DNA of 64,000 nucleotides from Tardiphaga sp. Lineage in GTDB: Bacteria; Pseudomonadota; Alphaproteobacteria; Rhizobiales; Xanthobacteraceae. A model generated the notes under the pieces. It was given only the letters and a program-made list of their open reading frames with translations. It had not been told where the DNA came from and did not search any database. Each line of letters opens with the position of its first letter. The stretch's first letter is position 1. This document shows positions 1-8,955 of this stretch, in pieces. Location: NCBI GenBank assembly GCA_030147505.1, contig JASBVG010000026.1:21204-85203 (forward strand). The letters run 5' to 3'. The position numbers were made by a program, and so were the translations under genes.

Positions 1-216
1 CCAGGCATGATTGCCGAGCGTCACCGCGTCCGCGCCGGCATCGATCAGATCGTTGTAAATGGCCTCGGTGATGCCGAATCCGCCGGCGGCGTTCTCGCCA
101 TTGATCACGACGAGATCAAGCTTCCAGTCGCGGATCAGGCCGGGAAGCTTCTCGAGGATCACCACACGGCCGGTTTTGCCGACCACATCGCCGATGAAGA
201 GAATACGCAACGTCAT
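1..216 (-). CDS. YmdB-type metallophosphoesterase (TIGR00282 family), 5' part only
   Basis: The minus strand encodes the first 72 residues of a protein that runs off the left edge. It opens with MTLRILFIGDVVG, the metal-binding first motif of YmdB-like calcineurin-fold phosphoesterases, followed by NGENAAGGFG and GNHAW, the family's second and third motifs. Family members are dinuclear-metal phosphodiesterases active on cyclic nucleotides in vitro. The ATG at 216-214 overlaps the stop of the upstream cyclo-ligase gene by four bases (ATGA), so the two are probably translationally coupled. The C-terminal three quarters are not visible. Confidence 0.85.
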   Translation of the reverse strand, partial: MTLRILFIGDVVGKTGRVVILEKLPGLIRDWKLDLVVINGENAAGGFGITEAIYNDLIDAGADAVTLGNHAW

Positions 217-800
217 TTGCTCCGGAAGTCGATCACACGCGTCTCGGTTAGCACATAATCGAGGGCGACGTCGTGCGGTTGCATGGGGATGGTCCCGATC
301 TCCTGGGTATCGAAAGCGAGCCCAATGGCAGTGAAGGGTTTTATCCCGCGCAACCGCGCGAAGGTGCGGTCGTAGTGGCCGGCGCCGTAGCCGATACGAT
401 GGCCGGCGCGGTCGAAGGCCGCGAGGGGCACCAGCAGGATGTCGGGGATCAGTTGCAGCGCGTCCGGCGACGGTTCGAGGATGCCGAGCGATCCGGCGAC
501 AAGGGCATTGGCGGTGTCCCAGGCGCGGAATAGCAAGGGCTCGTCGCGGGCGATGATGACCGGCAACGCAAGCTCCGCGCCTCGGGCGGCGAGCGACTGC
601 ATCAATGGCACGGGATCGATCTCGCTGCGGATCGGCGAATAGCCGGCGACGATGGCGCCGGGCGGCATGGGAAGCGGAAAAACGTGATTGGCAAGCGCGC
701 GGCCTGCGGCATCGCGATAGGCCTCGCCCAAGGCGGAACGCCGCGCGAGGGCGGCAATGCGAAGTTCGATCTTGGTCTGAATCGGCGGCGTATCGGACAT
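213..800 (-). CDS. fau: 5-formyltetrahydrofolate cyclo-ligase
   Basis: This 195-residue protein matches 5-formyl-THF cyclo-ligase (ygfA/MTHFS family), which converts 5-formyl-THF to 5,10-methenyl-THF using ATP. The diagnostic C-terminal block is present: LLVPLAAFD, then the glycine-rich GYGAGHYDR ATP-binding loop near residues 135-145. Length is normal. The gene sits downstream of zapA and the 6S RNA, the arrangement known as zapA-ssrS-fau in many proteobacteria, and it overlaps the following phosphoesterase gene by four bases. In that setting it is usually co-transcribed with 6S RNA. Confidence 0.93.
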   Translation of the reverse strand: MSDTPPIQTKIELRIAALARRSALGEAYRDAAGRALANHVFPLPMPPGAIVAGYSPIRSEIDPVPLMQSLAARGAELALPVIIARDEPLLFRAWDTANALVAGSLGILEPSPDALQLIPDILLVPLAAFDRAGHRIGYGAGHYDRTFARLRGIKPFTAIGLAFDTQEIGTIPMQPHDVALDYVLTETRVIDFRSK

Positions 801-910
801 GCCCCAAGATAAGCTGCCAGCCGCCAGGGCAAAAGTGGCCCGATGCGATAGCTCATTTATTCCGAGCGCTGAGGTTAAAGCCCGCTCTGACAGGGGCAGT
901 AAAGTTAAAG

Positions 911-1071
911 TGCGAAGCCGCGGTGGCCGTTGAAGCGGTCGATCCCGGGACGCCTACGAAAGTAGGTGGGCGCCGTGTGTCCAGGTCCACGGACCTGGCC
1001 AGGGACAGCTCCCTTAAGGATCGATAAGGCCCCGGGGATATGTGGCTCCTGACGCGCGACGCAGCCTCGCA
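911..1071 (-). ncRNA. ssrS: 6S RNA (ssrS), alphaproteobacterial type
   Basis: The minus strand between zapA and the folate gene reads as a 6S RNA. An 11-bp closing stem forms between 1060-1070 and 912-922 with three G-U pairs. Inside it are the conserved 5' block around CCCCGGGGCCTTATCG and the 3' block CACCTACTTTCGTAGGCG-TCCCGGGAT expected of Rhizobiales 6S RNA, with a long central bubble between them. 6S RNA binds the housekeeping RNA polymerase holoenzyme and mimics an open promoter in stationary phase. The ends are set from the terminal stem and may be off by a few bases. Gene order supports the call. Confidence 0.88.
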
Positions 1072-1115
1072 GCGGCAATGTAGGGGTTATGAGGCGCCTG
1101 CGCCAGTGGGTCGCT

Positions 1116-1236
1116 GTCGTCCCGGCGGACGCCGGGACCCATACACACAGGCGATATAGGGAAACGCTGGCGTTGAGGCTTTGCGTTTCAATTACGACGT
1201 CGGAGGTTATGGATCCCGGCGTTCGCCGGGATGACA
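1116..1236. repeat. Dispersed palindromic repeat, paired hairpin units
   Basis: Two hairpin units lie about 65 bases apart, in inverted arrangement: TCCCGGCG-gac-GCCGGGA near 1120-1137 and ATCCCGGCG-tt-CGCCGGGAT near 1211-1231, each flanked by GTCGT/ATGAC-like edges. This architecture matches small non-autonomous intergenic repeats common in Bradyrhizobium and Rhodopseudomonas genomes. It has no coding content and sits between the 6S RNA and zapA. It could act as a transcript-stabilising or terminating structure; that is inference. Confidence 0.7.
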
Positions 1237-1254
1237 AGGGGCGGGACGACCAGT

Positions 1255-1638
1255 TCACCCGATCGCCACGCCGCCACCGATGGTGCGGTTCAGGACCTGC
1301 GTCGTCTTCTCGATGCGTTCGGCTGCGGCGTTGAGCGCGGCGGCGACAGCAGTCTGCGTCGCGCGCGCGCGATCGGCGGCAACGACACGGACATCGCGCA
1401 GCGCCATCAGTTCTTCCTGCAACGCGCGGATCTGCTGATTGGCATCGACGAGTTCGTCGGCGACCATCAGCGCGGCCATCACGGTCAGGCGCGCATCGCC
1501 GATTTCACCGAATTTTCCGCGCAGATTCGTTACGCGGGATTCGAGACTTTCCGCGAGACGCAGCAGGCGCGTCTCCTGCCCTTCCTCGCAGGCCATGCGA
1601 TATTGGCGGCCATTGATGGTGACGTTGACGTGGGTCAT
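1255..1638 (-). CDS. zapA: Cell division protein ZapA
   Basis: This 127-residue protein begins MTHVNVTINGRQYRMACEEGQE, the beta-strand start of ZapA, which bundles FtsZ filaments at midcell. A long helix follows (residues about 20-95) that would form the antiparallel coiled-coil dimer. The ATG at 1638 is preceded by GAGTGAG six bases upstream. A GTG at 1653 in the same frame would add five residues and overlap the DUF4164 stop, so either start is possible. It is downstream of a DUF4164 gene and upstream of the 6S RNA, a conserved order in Rhizobiales. Confidence 0.9.
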   Translation of the reverse strand: MTHVNVTINGRQYRMACEEGQETRLLRLAESLESRVTNLRGKFGEIGDARLTVMAALMVADELVDANQQIRALQEELMALRDVRVVAADRARATQTAVAAALNAAAERIEKTTQVLNRTIGGGVAIG

Positions 1639-1645
1639 ATCGTGC

Positions 1646-1972
1646 TCACTCACGGCCCTGCTCCGCCAGCACGGTGCGAATGGTGCCGATGGCCGTGTCG
1701 AGCGTGCCCGCGATCTCGCGGTTGGTACGCTCGAGCTTGCGCGTCTTCACCAGCGAACCATCGAGTTCATCGGCGAGGCGCGAGCGATCCGCGCCGAGGG
1801 CCTGAATGCGGGCAGCGAGTTCGTCCTCGTCGCGATCCGCCTCGCGGCGACGCTCCACCGCGCTTTCCAGCGCGTCCAGCGCGCTCATCAGCCGCCGCGT
1901 CGCGGATTCGATCTCCTGCACCCCGGCATGGGCGGGATCGGAGGCCGAGAGATGGGCGGGACGTTCGATCAT
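1646..1972 (-). CDS. DUF4164 coiled-coil protein
   Basis: This 108-residue protein is almost entirely predicted helix (residues about 15-85 rich in Leu, Glu, Arg and Ala with heptad spacing) and resembles DUF4164, a family found next to zapA in Rhizobiales. The ATG at 1972 gives MIERPAHLSASDP; an upstream TTG at 2026 would add an unlikely Pro/Ser-rich tail. Position directly before zapA suggests a role in FtsZ or ZapA organisation, comparable to ZapB in other bacteria. That functional link is inference from context. Confidence 0.8.
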   Translation of the reverse strand: MIERPAHLSASDPAHAGVQEIESATRRLMSALDALESAVERRREADRDEDELAARIQALGADRSRLADELDGSLVKTRKLERTNREIAGTLDTAIGTIRTVLAEQGRE

Positions 1973-2290
1973 AGCGGGCGGCTTGAAACTTGAATGTGGG
2001 AACCTGACGAGTGGGCACGACGCCAAAAAGCACGTCGCGGCAAGGTTTTACGGCTCGAAATCTAGGCGGATGGCACGCCCGGCGCAACGCCGGCCCAAAA
2101 CCTATGCACCGTAAAGCGGTCAAAAACCGGCGGTAGGTTCGATCATGACACCGCTTCCGGCACCGCCTTGGACTCTCAGGAACCGAGGTGCTATTCCCCG
2201 GTTCTCCATTGCGATGCCGCATACACTGCAAAACCGCTGTTCCAGCGGAGGCAGGCCGGTTCACAGCTTTCAAGTCACACGGAACACGAC
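1973..2290. other. Divergent intergenic region DUF4164/tkt
   Basis: These 318 bases separate divergently transcribed genes and must hold the promoters of both. I see a short G+C hairpin near 2076-2092 (CCGGCG-caa-CGCCGG), a 6-bp stem GAACCG/CGGTTC at 2180-2185 and 2199-2204, and a hairpin CCGCTG-ttc-CAGCGG at 2234-2248 in the tkt leader. No convincing sigma-70 boxes and no further gene were found. Confidence 0.5.
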
Positions 2291-4276
2291 ATGACGCAGG
2301 TTGATCACTCGAAAATGGCCAATGCCATCCGCGCCTTGGCCATGGATGGCGTGCAGAAGGCCAATTCCGGACATCCCGGTCTGCCGATGGGCGCCGCCGA
2401 TGTCGCCACCGTGCTGTTCAGCCAGTTCCTGAAATTCGACGCTGCCGATCCGAAATGGCCGGACCGGGACCGCTTCATCCTCTCGGCCGGCCATGGCTCG
2501 ATGCTGCTCTATGCCCTGCTCTATCTGACGGGCAACAAGGAGATGACGCTCGACCAGTTGAAGAATTTCCGCCAGCTGCATTCAGCGACGCCGGGTCATC
2601 CCGAGAATTTCCACACCTCCGGTGTCGAAACGACCACGGGCCCGCTCGGCCAGGGCGTCGCTACCTCGGTCGGCTTTGCGCTGGCCGAGCGCATGCTCGC
2701 CGCTGAATATGGCGATCTCGTCGATCACTACACTTACGTGCTATGCTCCGACGGCGACCTGATGGAAGGCGTCAGCCATGAAGCGCTGGCGATGGCTGGT
2801 CATCTCAAGCTGTCGAAGCTGATCTTCCTCTATGACGACAACGGCATTTCCATCGACGGCCCGCTGACTCTCGCTGACAGCGTCGACCAGGTCGCCCGCT
2901 TCAAGGCGCATGGCTGGAACGCCGTGCAGATCGACGGCCACGATCCGGTAGCGATCGCCAAGGCGATCAAGGACGCGCAGTCATCGGATCGTCCGTCGCT
3001 GATCGCCTGCAAGACAACCATCGGCTTCGGCTCGCCGAAGAAGGCCGGCACGTCGAAGGCGCATGGCGAGCCACTTGGCCTCGAGGAAATCGCGGCCACC
3101 AAGAAGGCGCTCGGCTGGGATTACGGCCCGTTCGAAATTCCGGACGACATCCTCAATGCCTGGCGCGATGTGGGCAAGAAGGGCGCTGCTGCACATGCCG
3201 ACTGGAAGAAGCGCTTTGATGCGCAGCCAGCCGACAAGCGCGACGAATTCACCCGCCGCAACGATCACAAGCGTCCGGTCGCGATGGAAGATGCGATCCG
3301 CGAGCTGAAGAAGAAGCTGGTCGCCGAGCCGCAGACCGTTGCCACCCGCAAGGCCAGCGAACTCGCGCTCGAAGCGCTGGTGCAGGTCGTGCCGGAAATG
3401 GTGATCGGCTCGGCCGACCTCACCCCGTCGAACAATACCCGCACCAAGCATGCCATCGAAGTGAAGCCCGGCGACTTCAAGGGCCGCTATATCCATTACG
3501 GCATCCGCGAAATGGGCATGGCCGCAGCCATGAACGGCATCGCGCTGCATGGCGGCTTCATCCCGGCCGGCGCCACCTTCATGTGCTTCACCGACTATGC
3601 GCGCCCGGCGATGCGCATCTCGGCGCTGGCGCAGATTCCAGTCATTTACATCATGACCCACGACTCGATCGGTCTCGGCGAAGACGGACCGACCCACCAG
3701 CCGGTGGAGCATCTGGCCGCCATGCGCGCGATGCCGAACATGCGCGTGCTGCGTCCGGCGGACACCGTCGAGACCGCCGAGTGCTGGCAGCTCGCGATGG
3801 AGAAGACCAACGGGCCGACCATGCTGGCACTGTCGCGCCAGAATCTGACCCCGGTGCGCACCACGCATCACGCCGACAATCTCTGTGCCAATGGCGGCTA
3901 TGAACTGGTCGCTGCCAACGGCAAGGCGGCCGTGTCGATCTTCGCGTCGGGTTCGGAAGTCGAAATCGCTGTCGCTGCGCAGAAGACTCTCGCCGAGAAG
4001 GGCATCGCGACCCGCGTTGTCTCGGTGCCGTCGCTCGAACTGCTGCTGGAGCAGCCGGAAGAGAAGCAGAAGGCCATCATCGGCGATGCGCCGGTCAAGA
4101 TCGCCGTCGAAGCCGCCGTGCGCTTCGGCTGGGATTCAGTGATCGGCCACGATGGTATCTTCATCGGCATGAAGCATTTCGGCTCCAGCGCGCCGGCGAA
4201 GGAGCTCTACAAGCTGTTCGGCATCACGCCGGAAGCCGTTGTGGAAGCTGCGATCCGCAAGCACAACGCGGCTTAA
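2291..4276 (+). CDS. tkt: Transketolase
   Basis: A 661-residue transketolase that moves two-carbon ketol units between sugar phosphates in the pentose phosphate and Calvin-type pathways, with thiamine pyrophosphate. Visible motifs are the N-terminal [20 protein letters not shown], the TPP/Mg motif [13 protein letters not shown] near residue 155, and the pyrimidine-binding middle domain around [19 protein letters not shown]. The start MTQVDHSKM aligns with family N-termini; an earlier TTG at 2168 would add 41 unlikely residues. It heads a central-carbon block followed by gap, pgk and two aldolase genes. The cbbT name is avoided because no RuBisCO genes are in view. Confidence 0.96.
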   Translation: MTQVDHSKMANAIRALAMDGVQKANSGHPGLPMGAADVATVLFSQFLKFDAADPKWPDRDRFILSAGHGSMLLYALLYLTGNKEMTLDQLKNFRQLHSATPGHPENFHTSGVETTTGPLGQGVATSVGFALAERMLAAEYGDLVDHYTYVLCSDGDLMEGVSHEALAMAGHLKLSKLIFLYDDNGISIDGPLTLADSVDQVARFKAHGWNAVQIDGHDPVAIAKAIKDAQSSDRPSLIACKTTIGFGSPKKAGTSKAHGEPLGLEEIAATKKALGWDYGPFEIPDDILNAWRDVGKKGAAAHADWKKRFDAQPADKRDEFTRRNDHKRPVAMEDAIRELKKKLVAEPQTVATRKASELALEALVQVVPEMVIGSADLTPSNNTRTKHAIEVKPGDFKGRYIHYGIREMGMAAAMNGIALHGGFIPAGATFMCFTDYARPAMRISALAQIPVIYIMTHDSIGLGEDGPTHQPVEHLAAMRAMPNMRVLRPADTVETAECWQLAMEKTNGPTMLALSRQNLTPVRTTHHADNLCANGGYELVAANGKAAVSIFASGSEVEIAVAAQKTLAEKGIATRVVSVPSLELLLEQPEEKQKAIIGDAPVKIAVEAAVRFGWDSVIGHDGIFIGMKHFGSSAPAKELYKLFGITPEAVVEAAIRKHNAA

Positions 4277-4283
4277 CGCTAGC

Positions 4284-4320
4284 GGAACGCTGGCGAACTG
4301 ACACATTGCGCCAGCGTTCC
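4284..4320 (+). terminator. Strong hairpin between tkt and gap
   Basis: A perfect 12-bp stem, GGAACGCTGGCG at 4284-4295 and its complement at 4309-4320, encloses a 13-base loop eight bases after the tkt stop. No T-tract follows, so it may be a factor-assisted terminator, an mRNA 3'-end stabiliser or a partial attenuator rather than a classical intrinsic terminator. Confidence 0.6.
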
Positions 4321-4398
4321 ATTCCGGGCATGAAATGTCCGCAAACGGGACTATATAGAGCCCTCACCCAAAGGCAGGGCCCAACAAGGAGAAAGTGA

Positions 4399-5406
<1,008 letters not shown>

Positions 5407-5418
5407 GCCAGGCGAACT

Positions 5419-5455
5419 AAATGTCCCGGACGCTCGTGCGTCCGGGACATTTTTA
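5419..5455 (+). terminator. Rho-independent terminator after gap
   Basis: A 15-bp perfect stem (5419-5433 with 5438-5452) with a TCGT loop ends in ATTTTTAT, 12 bases after the gap stop. This is a textbook intrinsic terminator and separates gap from pgk transcription. The A-rich 5' flank could allow weaker function on the other strand. Confidence 0.92.
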
Positions 5456-5516
5456 TAATGCGGCGGTCCCGCTCACGGTCGATCGCCCCTCTTCCTCCGC
5501 GTTCGGGACAATCACC

Positions 5517-6710
5517 ATGACCAATTCTTTCCGCACCCTCGATGATGTCGATGTGAAGGGTAAGCGCGTTCTCGTGCGCGTCGATCTCAATGTCCCCATG
5601 GACAGCGGCAAGGTCACCGACGCGACAAGGCTCGAGCGCATCGCGCCGACCATTACGCAGATTTCGGACAAGGGCGGCAAGGTCATCCTGCTCGCGCATT
5701 TCGGCCGCCCTAAGGGCCGCGACGAGAAGAACTCGCTGAAGCCGGTGGCGGCCGCGCTCGCCAATGTCATCAACAAGCAGATCGCCTTCGCCGACGATTG
5801 CATCGGTGAGCCCGCCGCAAAGGCCGTGGCCGCGATGAAGGATGGCGACATCCTCTGCCTGGAAAACACCCGCTTCCATGCCGGCGAGGAAAAGAACGAT
5901 CCGGCTTTCGTGGCCGAACTCGCTGTTCTCGGCGACATCTGGGTCAATGACGCGTTCTCCGCCGCGCATCGTGCACATGCGACCACCGAGGGCCTCGGCC
6001 ACAAGCTGCCGGCCTATGCGGGCCGCACGATGCAGGCCGAACTCGATGCCCTCGGCAAAGCGCTGGATGCACCGAAGCGTCCGGTCATTGCCGTCGTCGG
6101 CGGCGCCAAGGTCTCGACCAAGATCGACCTGCTGGAGAACTTGGTCAGCAAGGTGCAGGCGCTGGTGATCGGCGGCGGCATGGCCAACACCTTCCTGCAC
6201 GCGCAGGGCATCGGCGTCGGCAAGTCGCTGTGCGAGAAGGATCTCGCCTCCACCGCGCTGCGCATCCTGGAGAAGGCGGAGGCCGCAGGCTGCGCCATCA
6301 TCCTGCCAGTGGACGCCACCGTCGCGTTCAAGTTCGAAGCCAATACACCGTCACAGGCCTACGGCCTCGATGCGATCCCGGAAGAGGGCATGATCCTCGA
6401 TGTCGGCCCGCAATCGATCGAGCGCATTCATGCGGCGATCGATGATGCCGCGACGCTGGTGTGGAATGGCCCGGTCGGCGCGTTCGAAATCGCACCATTC
6501 GATCGCGGCACCGTGGTGGCGGCGAAGCACGCTGCGAAGCGCACCAAGGAAGGCAAACTGATCTCGGTGGCCGGCGGTGGCGACACCGTCGCTGCGCTGA
6601 ACCACGCGGGCGTGGCCAACGATTTCACCTATATTTCCACCGCCGGCGGCGCTTTCCTCGAATGGATGGAAGGCAAACCGCTGCCGGGCGTCGAAGTGCT
6701 GAAGAAGTAA
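5517..6710 (+). CDS. pgk: Phosphoglycerate kinase
   Basis: A 397-residue phosphoglycerate kinase transferring phosphate between 1,3-bisphosphoglycerate and ADP. Motifs include [10 protein letters not shown] (substrate-binding basic patch, residues about 18-27), [19 protein letters not shown] near 200 and the C-terminal GGGDTVAA nucleotide loop. The ATG at 5517 gives [16 protein letters not shown], matching family N-termini; a longer in-frame reading from 5421 would start inside the gap terminator and is rejected. Length is typical. Confidence 0.96.
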   Translation: MTNSFRTLDDVDVKGKRVLVRVDLNVPMDSGKVTDATRLERIAPTITQISDKGGKVILLAHFGRPKGRDEKNSLKPVAAALANVINKQIAFADDCIGEPAAKAVAAMKDGDILCLENTRFHAGEEKNDPAFVAELAVLGDIWVNDAFSAAHRAHATTEGLGHKLPAYAGRTMQAELDALGKALDAPKRPVIAVVGGAKVSTKIDLLENLVSKVQALVIGGGMANTFLHAQGIGVGKSLCEKDLASTALRILEKAEAAGCAIILPVDATVAFKFEANTPSQAYGLDAIPEEGMILDVGPQSIERIHAAIDDAATLVWNGPVGAFEIAPFDRGTVVAAKHAAKRTKEGKLISVAGGGDTVAALNHAGVANDFTYISTAGGAFLEWMEGKPLPGVEVLKK

Positions 6711-6787
6711 TTTCAGCAACTATAGGTTGCCGTTGCACGCTCGTGCGTTTATGATACGTTCTCACCAGCAGCGCGGACGTATCGGCC

Positions 6788-7045
6788 ATGAGCGACAACG
6801 TGGAGAATGCGGTTTTCGAAATCCTGAAGAGGATTCAGGGCGACATCACTTTAGGTCGCTCTGAAATGAAGCAATTCAGGCAAGATGCCGAGACGCGTTT
6901 CGAACGGTTGGAGACGCTCGTCCGCAAGCAGCGTAGGGATGGCGCTGCGATGCTCGTCATGATGCGTGCGGCCGCCGGTGATTTCGAAGAACGCCTTGCC
7001 GTCGTCGAACAGCAACTTGCAGCGTTTGAAGCACGCGAGCACTAA
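6788..7045 (+). CDS. Small coiled-coil hypothetical protein
   Basis: An 85-residue, highly charged, helical protein (many Glu, Arg, Gln; heptad-like leucines across residues 20-80) with no cysteine, signal peptide or membrane segment. I recognise no family. It starts with an ATG (MSDNVENAVFEIL) 77 bases after pgk and lies on the same strand as pgk and the class II aldolase gene. Codon use resembles its neighbours, which supports a real gene. A structural or regulatory role in a small complex is possible but unsupported. Confidence 0.6.
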   Translation: MSDNVENAVFEILKRIQGDITLGRSEMKQFRQDAETRFERLETLVRKQRRDGAAMLVMMRAAAGDFEERLAVVEQQLAAFEAREH

Positions 7046-7222
7046 ATTCAGCTCTTATTTCCGCACACTGGAACACCTACCCGCTTCGGCTATTAATGCT
7101 GCGTGCTCGCGCGACCTATGGCGTCTTGGATTCGCCGTGGGCTCGCGCTAAGAGCGATAATCCCCGGCGTGGAACCCACGCCGCCTCATCAAAAACTATC
7201 CATCAAAGAAGGAGTCTCCCGC

Positions 7223-8290
7223 ATGGCCCGTATCACGTTGCGTCAATTGCTCGATCATGCAGCGGAAAACGATTACGGCGTGCCGGCCTTCAACATCAAC
7301 AATATGGAACAGGCTCTGGCGATCATGGAAGCCGCCAACGGCGTCGATGCGCCGGTGATCATCCAGGCTTCCCGCGGCGCCCGCTCCTATGCCAACGACA
7401 TCATGCTCAAGCACATGATGGACGCCGTGACGGAAATCTATCCGCACATCCCGGTGTGCGTGCATCTCGACCACGGCAACGAGGCCGCCACCTGCATGAC
7501 CGCGATCCAGGCCGGCTTCACTTCGGTGATGATGGACGGCTCCCTGAAGGCCGACGGCAAGACTCCGGGCGACTGGGACTACAATGTCGGCGTCACCAAG
7601 GCCGTGACGGACATGGCGCATCTCGGCGGCATCTCGGTGGAAGGCGAGCTCGGCGTGCTCGGCTCGCTGGAGACCGGCGAAGGCGAGGCCGAGGATGGCC
7701 ACGGCGCGGAAGGCAAGCTGTCGCATGATCAGCTGCTGACCAACCCGGACGAAGCCGTGAAGTTCGTCAAGGAAACCCAGGTCGACGCACTGGCGATCGC
7801 CATGGGCACCTCGCACGGCGCCTACAAATTCACCCGCAAGCCGGACGGCGATATCCTCGCCATGAATGTGATCGAGGAAATTCACCGCAAGCTGCCGAAC
7901 ACGCACCTCGTGATGCACGGCTCCTCGTCGGTGCCGCAGGACCTGCAGGACATCATCAACAAGTTCGGCGGCCAGATGAAACCGACCTGGGGCGTGCCGG
8001 TGGCCGAGATCCAGCGCGGTATCAAGCATGGCGTCCGCAAGATCAATATCGACACCGACAACCGCATGGCGATGACCGGCCAGATCCGCAAAATCCTGTC
8101 GGAGAACCCGAGCGAGTTCGATCCGCGCAAGTATCTGAAGCCGGCGATGGAAGCGATGACCAAGCTCTGCAAGCAGCGCCTGCAGGAGTTCAACACCGCC
8201 GGCCAGGCCAGCAAGATCAAGCGTGTGCTGACCATCGCCGAAATGGCCAAGCGCTACGCTTCCGGCGAACTTAACGCCAAGATCGCGTGA
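7223..8290 (+). CDS. fba: Class II fructose-bisphosphate aldolase
   Basis: A 355-residue zinc-dependent aldolase, subtype B (the CbbA-like group), cleaving fructose-1,6-bisphosphate or, in the Calvin cycle, condensing triose phosphates. Zinc-binding histidines are visible in [10 protein letters not shown] (near residue 80), GTSHGAYK and [16 protein letters not shown] near 275 contributes to phosphate binding. The ATG at 7223 follows AGAAGGAG with good spacing; a longer reading from 7103 is unlikely. It closes the tkt-gap-pgk-fba set. A second, class I aldolase lies 0.7 kb downstream. Confidence 0.95.
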   Translation: MARITLRQLLDHAAENDYGVPAFNINNMEQALAIMEAANGVDAPVIIQASRGARSYANDIMLKHMMDAVTEIYPHIPVCVHLDHGNEAATCMTAIQAGFTSVMMDGSLKADGKTPGDWDYNVGVTKAVTDMAHLGGISVEGELGVLGSLETGEGEAEDGHGAEGKLSHDQLLTNPDEAVKFVKETQVDALAIAMGTSHGAYKFTRKPDGDILAMNVIEEIHRKLPNTHLVMHGSSSVPQDLQDIINKFGGQMKPTWGVPVAEIQRGIKHGVRKINIDTDNRMAMTGQIRKILSENPSEFDPRKYLKPAMEAMTKLCKQRLQEFNTAGQASKIKRVLTIAEMAKRYASGELNAKIA

Positions 8291-8322
8291 CCGCGCGTAT
8301 CTCGCCGGGATACACGCATGCC

Positions 8323-8360
8323 TTGCGGACCAGGGCGACCTTCGCTATGTTACATGTAAC
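8323..8360 (+). promoter_or_regulatory. Promoter and palindromic operator of the MazEF-like pair
   Basis: A possible sigma-70 promoter, TTGCGG (8323-8328) and TATGTT (8346-8351) with a 17-base spacer, lies just before the antitoxin gene. The perfect 12-base palindrome GTTACATGTAAC (8349-8360) overlaps the -10 box and ends 16 bases before the antitoxin ATG. Type II antitoxins commonly repress their own promoter, so this is the natural operator candidate. Function is inferred from position and symmetry. Confidence 0.55.
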
Positions 8361-8375
8361 GGAGTGGAGATCGTC

Positions 8376-8585
8376 ATGGCTACAGGCGCCGAACGAGTCC
8401 GCAAGCACCGCGCGAAGATGAAGGCCGCCGGCCTGAAGCCGGTGACCATCTGGGTGCCGGATGTGAATTCGCCGGAATTCAAGGCACAGCTTGAACGCGA
8501 TATTGCAATCATCAATGCCGATCCGGAGAGCAGGCAGGTGATGGAAGACATGCTCGAACTCGCAGATTTCACCGATTGGAAATGA
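8376..8585 (+). CDS. MazE-like antitoxin (DUF3018 family)
   Basis: A 69-residue protein resembling the DUF3018 antitoxin family paired with MazF toxins. The N-terminal half is basic (TGAERVRKHRAKMKAAG) and probably binds DNA; the acidic C-terminal tail (MEDMLELADFTDW) is the likely toxin-neutralising segment. GGAGTGGAG precedes the ATG at 8376. Its stop codon overlaps the toxin start in an ATGA, a typical type II arrangement that makes more antitoxin than toxin. A GTG at 8364 is an alternative start. Confidence 0.85.
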   Translation: MATGAERVRKHRAKMKAAGLKPVTIWVPDVNSPEFKAQLERDIAIINADPESRQVMEDMLELADFTDWK

Positions 8586-8905
8586 GGCGCGGCGACCTGG
8601 TTACCGCAGTACTCGGAAGAGATTTCGGCAAACCACGTCCCGCAATCGTTGTTCAGGCGGATATCTATCTCGGGCTAGAGTTCATCACTTTGGTCCCTCT
8701 GACATCGCATGTTTTGGCATTTGTCACTCTCCGCATCTTGCTCGAGCCGAGTCCAACGAACGGCCTTCGCCGCGTGTCTCAGGCGATGATCGATAAAGTA
8801 GGCGCGGTGCCCCGCGAGAAGGTTGGCCCCGTTATCGGTCACCTGTCGGATGACGATATAAGCCGCGTTAACCGCGCCCTCGCGGTTTTCCTCGGATTTG
8901 CCTGA
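8582..8905 (+). CDS. MazF/PemK-type mRNA interferase toxin
   Basis: A 107-residue protein of the MazF/PemK fold, sequence-specific endoribonucleases that cut mRNA. The family N-terminus RRGDLVTAVLGRDFGKPRPAIVVQ includes the conserved Arg-Gly-Asp start and the KPRP-A-VVQ strand; LVPLTS near residue 40 contributes the catalytic Thr/Ser, and VSQAMIDKVGAVPREKVG is the standard C-terminal part. It overlaps the antitoxin stop by four bases. The frame is intact. The pair sits between two aldolase genes on the same strand. Confidence 0.88.
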   Translation: MRRGDLVTAVLGRDFGKPRPAIVVQADIYLGLEFITLVPLTSHVLAFVTLRILLEPSPTNGLRRVSQAMIDKVGAVPREKVGPVIGHLSDDDISRVNRALAVFLGFA

Positions 8906-8955
8906 CATCCGTCGTTATTGTCCGTAAGAAGCAGCTATCTTTCAGGACCACTCCG

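Noticed and set aside
2168..2290. Upstream TTG start for transketolase
   Set aside because: The added 41 residues have no family counterpart and the ATG at 2291 matches aligned N-termini.
5421..5516. Upstream start for phosphoglycerate kinase
   Set aside because: It would begin inside the gap terminator hairpin, and family members start at the ATG at 5517.
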